Origin: Pseudomonadota bacterium
GTDB taxonomy: Bacteria; Pseudomonadota; Gammaproteobacteria; Burkholderiales; Burkholderiaceae_C
Direction of reading: 5' to 3'
Assembly (NCBI GenBank): GCA_031119395.1
Contig: JAVHYA010000004.1
Span: forward strand, 62,001 to 126,000
DNA length: 64,000 bases
The position numbers were made by a program, and so were the translations under genes. Under the pieces are notes generated by a model, which did no database searches, was not told where the DNA came from, and saw only the letters and a list, made by a program, of their open reading frames with translations. Positions 27,667-37,774 of the stretch are shown one piece after another (position 1 is the stretch's first letter; every line of letters starts with the position of its first letter).

Positions 27667-30600
27667 GTGCACCGCAATGGTGTGCCCCCCGAGTCCGCCC
27701 CCGCCATCGATCCGCGCGACGCCGCCCGCGAGGACGCGCCGCAACGCATCGTCAAGGTCCGGCGCGACTACAACAGCTGGGTCGGCAGCGAGACGCTGGA
27801 GGACTACGCGCTGCGCTTCACGCCGCAGCGTTTCCGCAAATGGTCGGAATGGCGCGTGGCCAACACCGCCTTCGGGGCCGCCTCCTTCCTGATCCTGGAG
27901 GCCGTGGGCGCCACGCTGCTGGTGCAGTACGGTTTCGCCAACGCCTTCTGGGCCATCCTCGCGACGGGCCTCATCATCTTCCTGGCCGGCTGGCCGATCA
28001 GCGTGTACGCGGCGCGCTACGGCGTCGACATGGACCTGCTCACGCGCGGCGCGGGCTTCGGCTACATCGGCTCGACCATCACCTCGCTGATCTACGCCAG
28101 CTTCACCTTCATCTTCTTCGCGCTCGAGGCGGCGGTGATGGCCTATGCGCTCGAACTCGCGCTGGGCATCCCGCCGGCGTGGGGCTACCTGGTGTGTGCC
28201 CTGGTCGTCATCCCGCTGGTCACGCACGGCGTCTCGGCCATCAGCCGGCTGCAGCTGTGGACGCAGCCGGTCTGGCTGCTGATGCTGGTGGTGCCCTTCG
28301 GGTTCGTCCTGATGCGCGATCCCGGTGCATTCGCGGGCATCACGCACTATGCCGGGGACCGAAAGGGGTCGGCCGGCTTCAATCTGCACCTGTTCGGTGC
28401 GGCCCTGACGGTCGGCATCGCGCTCATCACGCAGATGGGCGAGCAGGCCGACTACCTGCGATTCATGCCGGCGCGCACCCGCGCCAACCGCGGCCGCTGG
28501 TGGCTGGGCGTGATGGCCGGCGGCCCGGGCTGGGTGGTGCTGGGCGTGGTCAAGATGCTCGGCGGGGCGCTGCTGGCCTACCTGGCGATCACCCACATGG
28601 TGCCGACCGAGCGCGCCGTGGACCCGAACCAGATGTACCTCGCCGCCTACGAGTACGTCTTTCCGAACTACGGGTGGGCGGTGGCGGCCACCGCGCTGTT
28701 CGTGGTGATCTCGCAGCTCAAGATCAACGTCACCAACGCCTATGCGGGCTCCCTGGCGTGGAGCAATTTCTTCTCGCGCGTCACGCACAGCCACCCGGGG
28801 CGCGTGGTGTGGGTGGTGTTCAACGCGCTCATCGCCTTCATGCTGATGGAGATGAACGTGTTCGAGGCCCTGGGCGACGTGCTGGGCCTGTACGCCAACA
28901 TCGCCATCGCCTGGATGATGGCGGTGGTGGCCGACCTCGTGGTCAACAAGCCGCTGGGCCTGTCGCCGCCGGGCATCGAATTCAAGCGCGCGCACCTGTG
29001 GGACATCAACCCGGTGGGCGTGGGCGCGATGGTCCTGGCCTCGGCGCTGTCGATCACCGCGCACCTGGGCGTGTTCGGACCGCTCGCGCAGTCCTTCTCG
29101 GCCGTGATCGCGCTGGGCACCGCCTTCGTCACGGCGCCGCTGATCGCGTGGGCGACCCGTGGCAGGTACTACCTGGCGCGGGGCGATGCGCTCTTGCCCC
29201 AGCTCCCGCTCGCGGGAAAGGGCAGCGGTGAGGGGGGCGATGGTGCCGACGCCGTACGCGGCAACCCCGTCGCCCCAGCCCGCTCCCCGGCCGGGCGAGG
29301 GAGCAGCAGGCCTGCGGGGTCGGGGAAGGACCGAGTCACGCGCTGGGCACGCGTCGAGGGCACGGCTTCGGCGGCCCTGGTGACGCAGCGCTGCGTGATT
29401 TGCGAGCGCGAGTACGAAGGCCCCGACATGGCTCACTGCCCTGCCTATCAGGGGGCCATCTGCTCGCTGTGCTGCACCCTGGACGCGCGCTGCGGCGACC
29501 TGTGCAAGCCGCAGGCATCGCTGTCCGCGCAATGGTCGGCCACCCTGCGATGGCTGCTGCCCCGGCGCGTGTGGCCCTACCTCGACACCGGCCTGGGCCA
29601 CTTCATCATGCTCATGCTGATCGTCGTGCCGCTGCTGGCCGCGGTCTTCGGCGTGCTCTACCAGCAGGAACTGCGCGGCGTCGGCGAATGGGTGCAGGCG
29701 GGCGCGGCCGCGGCGCCGGGCGTGGGCAGGGCGGTGAGCGCCGAGGTGGGCAGCGCGCTGCGCGGCGGCTTCTTCAAGGCCTACATGGCGCTGCTGCTCA
29801 TTGCCGGCATCGTCGCCTGGTGGCTGGTGCTGGCGCACCAGAGCCGCAAGGTGGCCCAGGAAGAGTCGAACCGGCAGACCCATCTGCTCATGCGCGAGAT
29901 CGAATTGCACCGGGCCACCGACCGGGCGCTGCAGGCCTCGCGCCAGGCCGCCGACGAGGCTCGCCAGACGGCCGAGGCCGCCAACCAGGCGAAGAGCCGC
30001 TACATCAGCGCCATCAGCCACGAATTGCGCACGCCGCTCAATTCCATCCTCGGGTATGCGCAACTGATGGGTGAAGATCCTGCGGTGCCGCCGCACCGGC
30101 AGCAGGCGGTGGCCGTCATCAAGCGCGGCGGCGAGCACCTGCTCTCGCTCATCGAGGGCACGCTCGACCTGGCGCACATCGAATCGGGCAAGCTCACCCT
30201 GCAGGCGCGGCCGCTGCGCTTCGTCGACATGCTGCGCGAACTGGCCGACATGTTCGAGCTGCAGGCCGCGGAGAAGGGCCTGCGCTTTCGCTTCGAGCCG
30301 GCAGACACCCTGCCGGAGATGGTGCGCGCCGACGAGAAGCGGGTGCGGCAGATCCTCATCAACCTGCTGGGCAACGCCATCAAGTTCACCGCGCAGGGCG
30401 AGGTGGCGCTGCGTGTCGCCTACGCCCGCGAATTCGCCACGCTGGAGATCGAGGACACGGGCGCGGGCATGGCGCCCGAGGCGCTGGAGCGGATCTTCGA
30501 GCCCTTCGTGCGGGTCGAGGCGCGGGGCAGCGCCGGCGCGCCCGGCGCCGGCCTCGGCCTGACCATGGCCAAGATGCTGACCGATCTCATGGGCGGCGAG

Positions 30601-31485
30601 ATGAGGGTGGACAGCGCGCCGGGCGAGGGCTCCGTGTTCCTCGTGCGCCTGTTCCTGCCGCGCGTGCACGATGCGGCCGCGGGCCGGGTCGCGGCGGCGC
30701 CGACGGGCGCCGCGACGGCACGTTCGCGCCGCGGCTACGAAGGCGAGCGCCGCCGCCTGCTGGTGGTCGACAACGAGGAGACCGACCGCGAACTGCTGGT
30801 GCACCTGCTGGCGCCCCTGGGCTTCGAGCTGCGCACCGCCGCCAGCGGCCACGACGCGCTGGACCTGCTCGCCGCGGGCTTCCGGCCGCACGCCATGTTC
30901 GTGGACCTCGCGATGCCCGGCATCGACGGCTGGGAGACACTGCGCCGGGCGCGAGCCTTCTGGGATCTGGGCCAAGGCGAGGGCGAGGGCGAGGGCCGGC
31001 CGGCGCCGGGCCGCCCCGAGCCGGACGCGGCCCCCTCGGGGGGCAGCGAGCACACGCAGGGCCGAGCGTGGGGGCCGGCGATCGCCATCGTCTCGGCCAA
31101 CGCCTTCGACAAGCGGCTGGAGAACGACGTCGGCATCACGCCCGAGGACTTCTTCGTCAAGCCGGTGCGCCACAGCGAGCTGCTGGACTGGCTGGAGCGC
31201 CGGCTGCAACTGCGCTGGACCGACGCGCCTGCGTCGCCGGCGCCCCAGCCGCCCGCGGCGGACGCGCCCGTGGCGCCGTCGCCCGATCGCCTGCGCGCCC
31301 TGGAGGAGGCCGTCCAGCTCGGTTACCTTCGCGGCATCATGAAACAGCTCGACGAGATCGACGCGGCGCAGCCGGCCTGCGCCGCCTGGACCGCGCAGCA
31401 GCGCACGCGCGCGCGGCAGTTCCAGTTCGAGGCGGTGGCCGAGGCCATCCGCCGCGCGGGCGCTGCACCGGAGTCCGTGGCATGA
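27667..31485 (+). CDS. NCS1-family permease fused to a hybrid sensor histidine kinase/response regulator
   Basis: N-term [44 protein letters not shown] and multiple TM segments; Cys-rich [39 protein letters not shown]-box [20 protein letters not shown]-box [51 protein letters not shown] start uncertain (27667 or 27682). Confidence 0.9.
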   Translation: MHRNGVPPESAPAIDPRDAAREDAPQRIVKVRRDYNSWVGSETLEDYALRFTPQRFRKWSEWRVANTAFGAASFLILEAVGATLLVQYGFANAFWAILATGLIIFLAGWPISVYAARYGVDMDLLTRGAGFGYIGSTITSLIYASFTFIFFALEAAVMAYALELALGIPPAWGYLVCALVVIPLVTHGVSAISRLQLWTQPVWLLMLVVPFGFVLMRDPGAFAGITHYAGDRKGSAGFNLHLFGAALTVGIALITQMGEQADYLRFMPARTRANRGRWWLGVMAGGPGWVVLGVVKMLGGALLAYLAITHMVPTERAVDPNQMYLAAYEYVFPNYGWAVAATALFVVISQLKINVTNAYAGSLAWSNFFSRVTHSHPGRVVWVVFNALIAFMLMEMNVFEALGDVLGLYANIAIAWMMAVVADLVVNKPLGLSPPGIEFKRAHLWDINPVGVGAMVLASALSITAHLGVFGPLAQSFSAVIALGTAFVTAPLIAWATRGRYYLARGDALLPQLPLAGKGSGEGGDGADAVRGNPVAPARSPAGRGSSRPAGSGKDRVTRWARVEGTASAALVTQRCVICEREYEGPDMAHCPAYQGAICSLCCTLDARCGDLCKPQASLSAQWSATLRWLLPRRVWPYLDTGLGHFIMLMLIVVPLLAAVFGVLYQQELRGVGEWVQAGAAAAPGVGRAVSAEVGSALRGGFFKAYMALLLIAGIVAWWLVLAHQSRKVAQEESNRQTHLLMREIELHRATDRALQASRQAADEARQTAEAANQAKSRYISAISHELRTPLNSILGYAQLMGEDPAVPPHRQQAVAVIKRGGEHLLSLIEGTLDLAHIESGKLTLQARPLRFVDMLRELADMFELQAAEKGLRFRFEPADTLPEMVRADEKRVRQILINLLGNAIKFTAQGEVALRVAYAREFATLEIEDTGAGMAPEALERIFEPFVRVEARGSAGAPGAGLGLTMAKMLTDLMGGEMRVDSAPGEGSVFLVRLFLPRVHDAAAGRVAAAPTGAATARSRRGYEGERRRLLVVDNEETDRELLVHLLAPLGFELRTAASGHDALDLLAAGFRPHAMFVDLAMPGIDGWETLRRARAFWDLGQGEGEGEGRPAPGRPEPDAAPSGGSEHTQGRAWGPAIAIVSANAFDKRLENDVGITPEDFFVKPVRHSELLDWLERRLQLRWTDAPASPAPQPPAADAPVAPSPDRLRALEEAVQLGYLRGIMKQLDEIDAAQPACAAWTAQQRTRARQFQFEAVAEAIRRAGAAPESVA
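29190..29330. repeat. In-frame GC-rich palindromic repeat region in the permease-kinase linker
   Basis: ccccagctcccgctcgcgggaaagggcagcggtgagggggg ... gccccagcccgctccccggccgggcgagggagcagc; antisense frame reads [13 protein letters not shown], as in a widespread intergenic repeat type. Confidence 0.6.
30976..30993 (+). repeat. Tandem hexamer (GGCGAG)x3 inside the kinase receiver domain
   Basis: ggcgagggcgagggcgag encoding GEGEGE. Confidence 0.85.
31027..31078. repeat. Dispersed repeat family 2, copy a (inside the receiver domain CDS)
   Basis: gcggccccctcggggggcagcgagcacacgcagggccgagcgtgggggccg, similar to 47502-47553. Confidence 0.65.
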
Positions 31486-32513
31486 AGCCCCCGCCGTCGC
31501 CCCTGGCGGCCAGCCTGCGCGAGGAGACCGCGCGCGGCGACCTGGTGCTCGTCGTCGACGACGTGCCCGACAACCTCGCGGTGCTGCACGATGCGCTGGA
31601 CGAGTCGGGCTACACGGTGCTGGTGGCCACCAGCGGCGAGGCGGCGCTGGCCCGCGCCGCGCAGGCGCAGCCCGACATCGTGCTGCTCGACGCCATGATG
31701 CCGGGCATGGACGGCTTCGAGGTCGCGCGCCGGCTCAAGGCCGACCCGGCCACCGCCCACATCCCCATCGTCTTCATGACGGGGCTGACCGAGACCGAGC
31801 ACCTGGTGGCTGCGCTGGATGCCGGCGGCGTCGACTACGTGACCAAGCCGATCAAGCCCAAGGAGGTGCTCGCACGCATGAACGTGCACCTGCAGGGCGC
31901 CCGCGCGGCGCGCCAGCAGGCCCAGCAGGCCGGCCAGGCGCGCAACGCCCTCGATGCCTTCGGCTACGCCAGCATCACGGTGCGCATGCCCGAGGGCCGG
32001 CTGATCTGGCAGACCTCGCTGGCGCGCGACCTGCTGCTGCGCTATTGCGGCACCACCGCGCCGCAGACGCCGGCGGCCGTGCTCGACTGGCTGCACCAGC
32101 ACCTGCCGGCCACGGCGGACGGTGTCGAGCCGCCACCGCTGACCGTCGAGCAGGGCGCGCGCCACCTGCAGCTGCGGGTGCACCAGCAGACCGGCGACCG
32201 CGACGAGCCCGGGCAGAACCTGCCCGGCTGGGCCGGCGACTGGCTGCTGATCATCCGCGAGGTGTCCGACGCCAGCGTGATCGAGGCCATGAGCCTGGCG
32301 CTCAAGCTCACGGCGCGCGAGGCCGAGGTGCTGTACTGGGTGGTCAAGGGCAAGACCAACAAGGACATCGGCGACATCCTCGGCAGCAGCCCGGCCACCG
32401 CCAAGAAGCACCTCGAGCGCGTGTTCGTCAAGCTGGGCGTGGAGACGCGCACCGCGGCCGCCGGGGTGGCGATCAAGCGCATCCGCATGATCCAGCCGCA
32501 CTTCGAGGTGTAG
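31482..32513 (+). CDS. Response regulator, REC + LuxR-type HTH
   Basis: [94 protein letters not shown] overlap with the kinase. Confidence 0.95.
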   Translation: MKPPPSPLAASLREETARGDLVLVVDDVPDNLAVLHDALDESGYTVLVATSGEAALARAAQAQPDIVLLDAMMPGMDGFEVARRLKADPATAHIPIVFMTGLTETEHLVAALDAGGVDYVTKPIKPKEVLARMNVHLQGARAARQQAQQAGQARNALDAFGYASITVRMPEGRLIWQTSLARDLLLRYCGTTAPQTPAAVLDWLHQHLPATADGVEPPPLTVEQGARHLQLRVHQQTGDRDEPGQNLPGWAGDWLLIIREVSDASVIEAMSLALKLTAREAEVLYWVVKGKTNKDIGDILGSSPATAKKHLERVFVKLGVETRTAAAGVAIKRIRMIQPHFEV

Positions 32514-32549
32514 CGAAGGCGCCATCCGCTGCGGCTATGCTGCGCGCCC

Positions 32550-33227
32550 ATGCTCCTTCGTCCACGCATCGCGCACCTCCTGCCGCTCGCCGCCCTGGCA
32601 CTGGCGGCGGGCCGCGCGGGCGCGGGTGGCCACTTCGACGTCGACGATGCCGACATGCTGGCCCCCGGCCGCTGCCAGGTGGAGTCCTGGGCCGGGCGGG
32701 CGGACGCCTCGGCCACCAGCTTCCAGCACGTCGGCCCGGGCTGCCGCGTCGGCCCGGTCGAACTGGGCCTCAACCTCGACCGCTCGTCCTCGCCGGATGC
32801 GCGCAGCCGCGCGGTGGGACCGGCCGTCAAGTGGACCTGGTACGGCCAGGCGGACGATCCGCTGCGCGCCGCGCTGGCGTTCGCCGCCTCCTGGGACCTG
32901 CGCAACCACGGCAGGCCCAGCCGCCAGTGGCTGCTGCCGGTGACCTGGCAGCCGCTGCCGAGCCTGCAGCTGCACGCCAACCTCGGCGCCGACTGGGCCG
33001 CCGGCAGCGGCACGCGCACGGGCCGTGTCGGCGCGGCCGCGGAATGGGCGGTGGACGAGAAGGTCTCGTTCATCCTCGAGCGCAACCGCGCCCAGGGCGC
33101 ATGGACCACGCGCGGCGGGCTGCGCTTCGGGCTGGCGCCGATGCTGACGCTGGACCTCAGCGCCGCCAAGGTGCGGCCCGGCGGCGCGGTCTACACCGTG
33201 GGGCTGAGCCACGAGTTCGGGCGCTGA
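32550..33227 (+). CDS. Hypothetical secreted/outer-membrane protein
   Basis: Signal-like LLPLAALALAAGRAGAGGHFDVDDADMLAPGRCQVESW; beta-strand-like C-terminus VGLSHEFGR. Confidence 0.55.
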   Translation: MLLRPRIAHLLPLAALALAAGRAGAGGHFDVDDADMLAPGRCQVESWAGRADASATSFQHVGPGCRVGPVELGLNLDRSSSPDARSRAVGPAVKWTWYGQADDPLRAALAFAASWDLRNHGRPSRQWLLPVTWQPLPSLQLHANLGADWAAGSGTRTGRVGAAAEWAVDEKVSFILERNRAQGAWTTRGGLRFGLAPMLTLDLSAAKVRPGGAVYTVGLSHEFGR

Positions 33228-33243
33228 GGCCGGGTCGGCCTCG

Positions 33244-33311
33244 GCTTCAAGCCAGATCGGGCCGCAGCGCCCGCCGTGTCTGCGCAGGCAGCTATGATTT
33301 TGATAGCAAGG
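33244..33311 (-). repeat. Dispersed repeat family 1, copy A
   Basis: Reverse complement ccttgctatcaaaatcatagctgcctgcgcagacacggcgggcgctgcggcccgat. Confidence 0.8.
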
Positions 33312-34077
33312 AGGGCGCCGGGGCCGTCGGCCCCGCCACGGCCTGCGGGCCGTCCCGGGTGAGGATGGCGGCCGGGGGCGCTGGCGGCCGTTGCGCCAGC
33401 ACGGCGCGCAGCCGTTCGATCGCGGCGTCGCGGATGCCCAGGCGCTCCAGCGCCGCCACGGTCTGGTCGAAGTACGCGCGGCACGAGCCGAGCGTGCCGG
33501 CGGCGGTGGCGATGTGGCGCATGGCCTCCTCGGGCTGCAGGGCGCCGGCATAGCGCGGGTGGCGGCGGTTGGCGACGAAGGTGAGGGCACGGCTGCGCTG
33601 GCCGCCGATGTCGGCCTGCACCCAGCGCGCGTCGTAGGTGCCGCCCAGCATCTCGCGGCGCCACAGCAGCGTCAGCTCGGTGCGCACCTGCTCGGCCGCG
33701 ATGCGAAAGCCGATGCCGCGGCAGCCGCCGCCGCGGTCCAGCGCGAGCATCAGGCCCGGCGCTTCGGGCGTGCCGCGGGCCGTGTAGAGCCACAGGCAGA
33801 AGCGGCGCGACCAGCCGCGCACGGTGGCGGGCAGGGCGTCGAGGTAGTGGATCGCCGGGTTCCACATCAGCGAGCCGTAGCCGAAGAGCCAGAGCGGCTC
33901 GCCGGCCGGGTGCGTGGCCAGCGTCTCGTCCAGCGAGGCCGCCAGCTCCTCGTCGCTGCGCAGCACCATGCCCGGGGGCGCGCTCGCGCGCAGCGCGGCC
34001 AGCAGGCTGCCGTCGTGCAGGCGCTCGCGCGTAAGCGGGCCATCCACGGAAGGAAAGAGGAGCGTGGGCGTGGGCAT
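33292..34077 (-). CDS. Gamma-glutamylcyclotransferase (ChaC-like)
   Basis: LWLFGYGSLMWNPAIHYLD, RGWSRRFCLWLYTARGTPEAPGLMLALD. Confidence 0.9.
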   Translation of the reverse strand: MPTPTLLFPSVDGPLTRERLHDGSLLAALRASAPPGMVLRSDEELAASLDETLATHPAGEPLWLFGYGSLMWNPAIHYLDALPATVRGWSRRFCLWLYTARGTPEAPGLMLALDRGGGCRGIGFRIAAEQVRTELTLLWRREMLGGTYDARWVQADIGGQRSRALTFVANRRHPRYAGALQPEEAMRHIATAAGTLGSCRAYFDQTVAALERLGIRDAAIERLRAVLAQRPPAPPAAILTRDGPQAVAGPTAPAPSLLSKS

Positions 34078-34160
34078 GGGGGGTGGCGAGGCGCCGGATG
34101 CGATGGAGCAAGGATAGGACCCGGGCGCACCGGTTCCGGCGCGCCGGTCTCCTGCGGGAC

Positions 34161-34189
34161 AAAAAAGAACGGCGCCCGAAGGCGCCGTT
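34161..34189 (-). terminator. Rho-independent terminator downstream of tctA
   Basis: Minus strand AACGGCGCC-TTCG-GGCGCCGTT-CTTTTTT. Confidence 0.9.
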
Positions 34190-34212
34190 GCGGAGTCGGC
34201 CGCGCGGGCCCG

Positions 34213-35724
34213 TCACTCCTCGACGAAGGCTTCCTCGCGCTTGGCCTTCACGGCCGGCAGCAGCACGATCACCAGCAGCGCCGCCGCCGCGACCAGCAGG
34301 CCGGCCGAGATCGGCCGCGTGACCAGCACCGACCAGTCGCCGCGCGAGAGCAGCAGGGCGCGGCGCAGGTTCTCCTCCATCATCGGCCCCAGGATGAAAC
34401 CCAGCAGCAGCGGCGCCGGCTCGCACTTGAGCTTGAGGAAGGCATAGCCCACGATGCCGAAGATCGCCACCATCCACACGTCGAAGGTGTTGTTGTTCTC
34501 CGAATAGACGCCCACGGCGCAGAACAGCACGATGGCGGGGAAGAGCCACTTGTAGGGGATGGTCAGCAGCTTGATCCAGATGCCGATCATCGGCAGGTTC
34601 AGGATGATGAGCATCAGGTTGCCGATCCACATCGAGGCGATGAGGCCCCAGAACAGCTCGGGGTTGCTGGTCATGACCTGCGGGCCGGGCTGGATGTTGT
34701 GGATGGTCATCGCGCCGACCATCAGCGCCATCACCGGGTTGGGCGGGATGCCCAGCGTCAGCAGCGGGATGAAGGAGGTCTGCGCGCCGGCGTTGTTGGC
34801 CGACTCGGGACCGGCCACGCCGCGGATGTTGCCCTTGCCGAAAGCCTCTTCGCCGGGCTTGCGCTTGATCTTCTTCTCGATGGTGTACGAGGCGAAGGAC
34901 GACAGCAGCGCGCCGCCGCCCGGCAGGATGCCCAGGGCCGAGCCCAGCGCCGTGCCGCGCAGCACCGCGGGGGCCATGCGCTTGAAGTCTTCCTTGGTCG
35001 GCATCAGGCCCTTGACCTTCGAGGTGAAGACCTCGCGCTGCTCCTCGGGCTGCGAGAGGTTGCCGATGATCTCGCCATAGCCGAACACGCCCATGGCGAT
35101 GGCGATGAAGCCGATGCCGTCGGTCAGCTCGGGAATGTCGAAGGAATAGCGCGCCACGCCGGAGTTCACGTCGGTGCCCACCAGCCCCAGCGCGAGGCCC
35201 AGCAGGATCATCGTGATCGCCTTGAGCAGCGAACCCGAGGCCAGCACCACGGCGCCGATCAGGCCCAGGATCATGAGCGAGAAGTACTCCGCCGGGCCGA
35301 ACTTGAAGGCCAGCTCCGTCAATGGCGGCGCGAAGGCGGCCAGGATGATCGTGCCCACGCAGCCGGCGAAGAAGGAGCCCAGGCCGGCCGCCGCGAGCGC
35401 GGGTCCGGCGCGGCCCTTGCGCGCCATCTGGTAGCCGTCGATCACCGTGACCACGGAGGACGATTCGCCCGGCAGGTTGACCAGGATGGCGGTGGTCGAT
35501 CCGCCGTACTGCGCACCGTAGTAGATGCCCGCCAGCATGATGAGCGCCGACACCGGCGGCAGCGCGTAGGTGGCCGGCAGCAGCATCGCGATGGTCGCGA
35601 CCGGGCCGATGCCCGGCAGCACGCCGATCAGCGTGCCCAGCAGGCAGCCGACGAAGGCGTAGACGAGGTTCTGGAAAGTGAAGGCGACGCCGAAGCCAAT
35701 CGCCAGGTTGTCGAAGAGTTCCAT
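34213..35724 (-). CDS. Tripartite tricarboxylate transporter permease TctA family
   Basis: MELFDNLAIGFGVAFTFQNLVYAFVGCLLGTLIGVLPGIGPVATIAMLLP. Confidence 0.95.
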   Translation of the reverse strand: MELFDNLAIGFGVAFTFQNLVYAFVGCLLGTLIGVLPGIGPVATIAMLLPATYALPPVSALIMLAGIYYGAQYGGSTTAILVNLPGESSSVVTVIDGYQMARKGRAGPALAAAGLGSFFAGCVGTIILAAFAPPLTELAFKFGPAEYFSLMILGLIGAVVLASGSLLKAITMILLGLALGLVGTDVNSGVARYSFDIPELTDGIGFIAIAMGVFGYGEIIGNLSQPEEQREVFTSKVKGLMPTKEDFKRMAPAVLRGTALGSALGILPGGGALLSSFASYTIEKKIKRKPGEEAFGKGNIRGVAGPESANNAGAQTSFIPLLTLGIPPNPVMALMVGAMTIHNIQPGPQVMTSNPELFWGLIASMWIGNLMLIILNLPMIGIWIKLLTIPYKWLFPAIVLFCAVGVYSENNNTFDVWMVAIFGIVGYAFLKLKCEPAPLLLGFILGPMMEENLRRALLLSRGDWSVLVTRPISAGLLVAAAALLVIVLLPAVKAKREEAFVEE

Positions 35725-35758
35725 GGGGCCGGAGCGGATGTCTCGTTGTAGGTGGGTG

Positions 35759-36244
35759 TCAGGCGACGAAGGTGGGCCACACGGGGAACTGCAGCTTGAG
35801 CGCGACGACGAAGGCCAGGTAGCTGCCGATGGCGAGGATGGTCGCCAGCACGGCCGAGGCTTTGAAGCTGAACTTGTCGCCCGCCAGGCCGGCGATGAAG
35901 GTGAGCGCGTAGATGGCGACGATCAGCCCCATCGGCGGCAGCCCGATGCTCGGCAGGCCGCCGAGCAGCACGCCGAACATGAGGTTGGCACTGATGATGA
36001 AGACCAGCGGCTTCCAGGCGATGCGGCCCACGGGCTCGCCGTCCTCGGTGTCGACGACCATCGACTTGGCGGTGATGAGCGCGCCCATGATCGCGATCAG
36101 CACGCCGACGATCAGCGGGAAGTAGCCGGGCCCCATGCGGGCGCCGGTGCCGACGTTGTAGGTGGTGGCGCCCCAGGCGAAGGCCACGCCGAAGGCGCAG
36201 AACAGCGCGCCTGAAAAGAAGTCTCTCTGACTCTTGATCTTCAC
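35759..36244 (-). CDS. Tripartite tricarboxylate transporter TctB family protein
   Basis: SQRDFFSGALFCAFGVAFAWGATTYNVGTGARMGPGYFPLIVG. Confidence 0.9.
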   Translation of the reverse strand: MKIKSQRDFFSGALFCAFGVAFAWGATTYNVGTGARMGPGYFPLIVGVLIAIMGALITAKSMVVDTEDGEPVGRIAWKPLVFIISANLMFGVLLGGLPSIGLPPMGLIVAIYALTFIAGLAGDKFSFKASAVLATILAIGSYLAFVVALKLQFPVWPTFVA

Positions 36245-36358
36245 CCTGGAAGTCTCCTTGTATCGATGCGGAACGTGCGGGCAGCAGGGCCCGCCGTGGG
36301 GACACGGAACGTGCAGCGGCGATCGTAGGAAGGCATCGGCCGGGCGTGCATGACCGAA

Positions 36359-36378
36359 ACATTGCCGTTCGGCAATGT
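36359..36378. promoter_or_regulatory. Interrupted dyad ACATTGCCG-TT-CGGCAATGT
   Basis: Perfect 9-2-9 inverted repeat about 115 bp upstream of tctB. Confidence 0.6.
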
Positions 36379-36412
36379 GGCCCGGCCCACGGCGCAGCGC
36401 GCCGGGCCCGGC

Positions 36413-37774
36413 TCAGCCGCGCGCCGGGAACTCGAGGCGAACGATCAGGCCCGGGCCGGCATCGGCGTAGCCGATCCGCCCGCCGTGCAGCGCGACCACC
36501 GCGCGCACGCTCGCCAGGCCCAGGCCCTGGCCGGGCAGCTCGGGCATGAGGCGCAGGAAGCGCGTGCCGATGCGCTCGCGCTCGGCCGCCGGCACGCCCG
36601 GGCCGTCGTCGCGCACGGTCAGCACCGCGCGGCCGTCGTCCCAGCGGGCGCCCACGACGACGGTGCAGCCGGTGCCGCCGTACTTCAGCGCGTTGTCCAC
36701 CAGGTTGGCGACCACGCCGGCCAGCAGGTCGCGGTCGCCGGGCACGATCACCTCCTCGTCGCCCGCCTCGCGCTGCAGCGTGGCGCCCTGCGCCTCGGCC
36801 ACGGCGTCGTACAGCTCCAGCACGTCGCCCACGATGGTGTGCAACCGCACCGGAGCGAAGTCGCGGCGGCGCGCACCGGCCTCGGCCTCGGCGATCTGCA
36901 GCAGCTTCTCGAACACGGTGCCGAGTTCCTCGAGCTCGCCGATGGCGGTGGCGACGGCGCGTTCGCGCTGCGCCGCCGGCACACCCTGGGCCTGGGCCGC
37001 GCGCAGGCCCAGCAGCACGCGCGTGAGCGGCGTGCGCAGGTTGTGGGCGATGGTGTCGGACACGTGCCGCACGCCGGCCATCAGCGATTCGATGCGGTCG
37101 AGCATCGCGTTGATGTCCTGGCCCAGGCGGGCGAACTCGTCGTCCTGCGCCTCCACCACCACGCGCTCGCGCAGGTCGCCGTCGGCGATGCGCGTGGCGG
37201 TGCGGCGCACGGCGCCCACCGCGCGGTCCAGCTCCTGGCGGAACACGAAGACCCCGCCCACGAGCAGCAGCAGCGCCACCACGCCGGCCGCGGCGCTGGC
37301 GCTGACGACCAGCGACTCCAGCGCCTCCTGGTCGCGCAGGTCGTGGCCCACCACCAGCACATGGCCGTCGGCCAGCCGCCGCTGCGCCAGGTAGCCGGTG
37401 ACCGGCTCGCCGCGGCGCAGCGCGCGGCGCTGGCCGTCGCTGTCGCCGATGCCCTCGGGCAGCGCATCGAGGTTGCCGCCCAGGCGCCGGCCGTCGGGCG
37501 CGGCGAGGAAGTACATCTCCTCGTCCGACTGGCGGCCGTCGACCAGCGCCGCGTCGATCGCCTGCACGACGCCGGCGGCGCCTTCGCCGTCGAAGCGCGC
37601 GACGAGCTGCTGCACGGTGGCGCCCACCTGGCGCGCGATGCGCTGGTGCAGCACGCCCACCGTCTGCAGGTAGACGATGGCCAGGGCCGCCATCATCGTG
37701 ATGGCCACCAGCACCGCGTACTGGAAGGCGAGCCGGAAGCCCGCCGAGGCCCACAGGCGGCGCAGCGTGCCCAT
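36413..37774 (-). CDS. Sensor histidine kinase (HAMP/HisKA/HATPase)
   Basis: VSDTIAHNLRTPLTRVLLGLR (H-box), VVANLVDNALKYGG, VRDDGPGVP, GQGLGLASVRAVVALHGG. Confidence 0.93.
   Translation of the reverse strand: MGTLRRLWASAGFRLAFQYAVLVAITMMAALAIVYLQTVGVLHQRIARQVGATVQQLVARFDGEGAAGVVQAIDAALVDGRQSDEEMYFLAAPDGRRLGGNLDALPEGIGDSDGQRRALRRGEPVTGYLAQRRLADGHVLVVGHDLRDQEALESLVVSASAAAGVVALLLLVGGVFVFRQELDRAVGAVRRTATRIADGDLRERVVVEAQDDEFARLGQDINAMLDRIESLMAGVRHVSDTIAHNLRTPLTRVLLGLRAAQAQGVPAAQRERAVATAIGELEELGTVFEKLLQIAEAEAGARRRDFAPVRLHTIVGDVLELYDAVAEAQGATLQREAGDEEVIVPGDRDLLAGVVANLVDNALKYGGTGCTVVVGARWDDGRAVLTVRDDGPGVPAAERERIGTRFLRLMPELPGQGLGLASVRAVVALHGGRIGYADAGPGLIVRLEFPARG

Noticed and set aside
30976-30993. 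GGCGAG array as CRISPR or phase-variation switch
   Set aside because: Only three units of 6 bp, no spacers; unit multiple of 3 cannot switch the frame off
27265-31209. 1314-aa minus ORF spanning ureA and the antisense of the NCS1-kinase
   Set aside because: Only the last 100 codons (UreA) are real; the rest is antisense read-through
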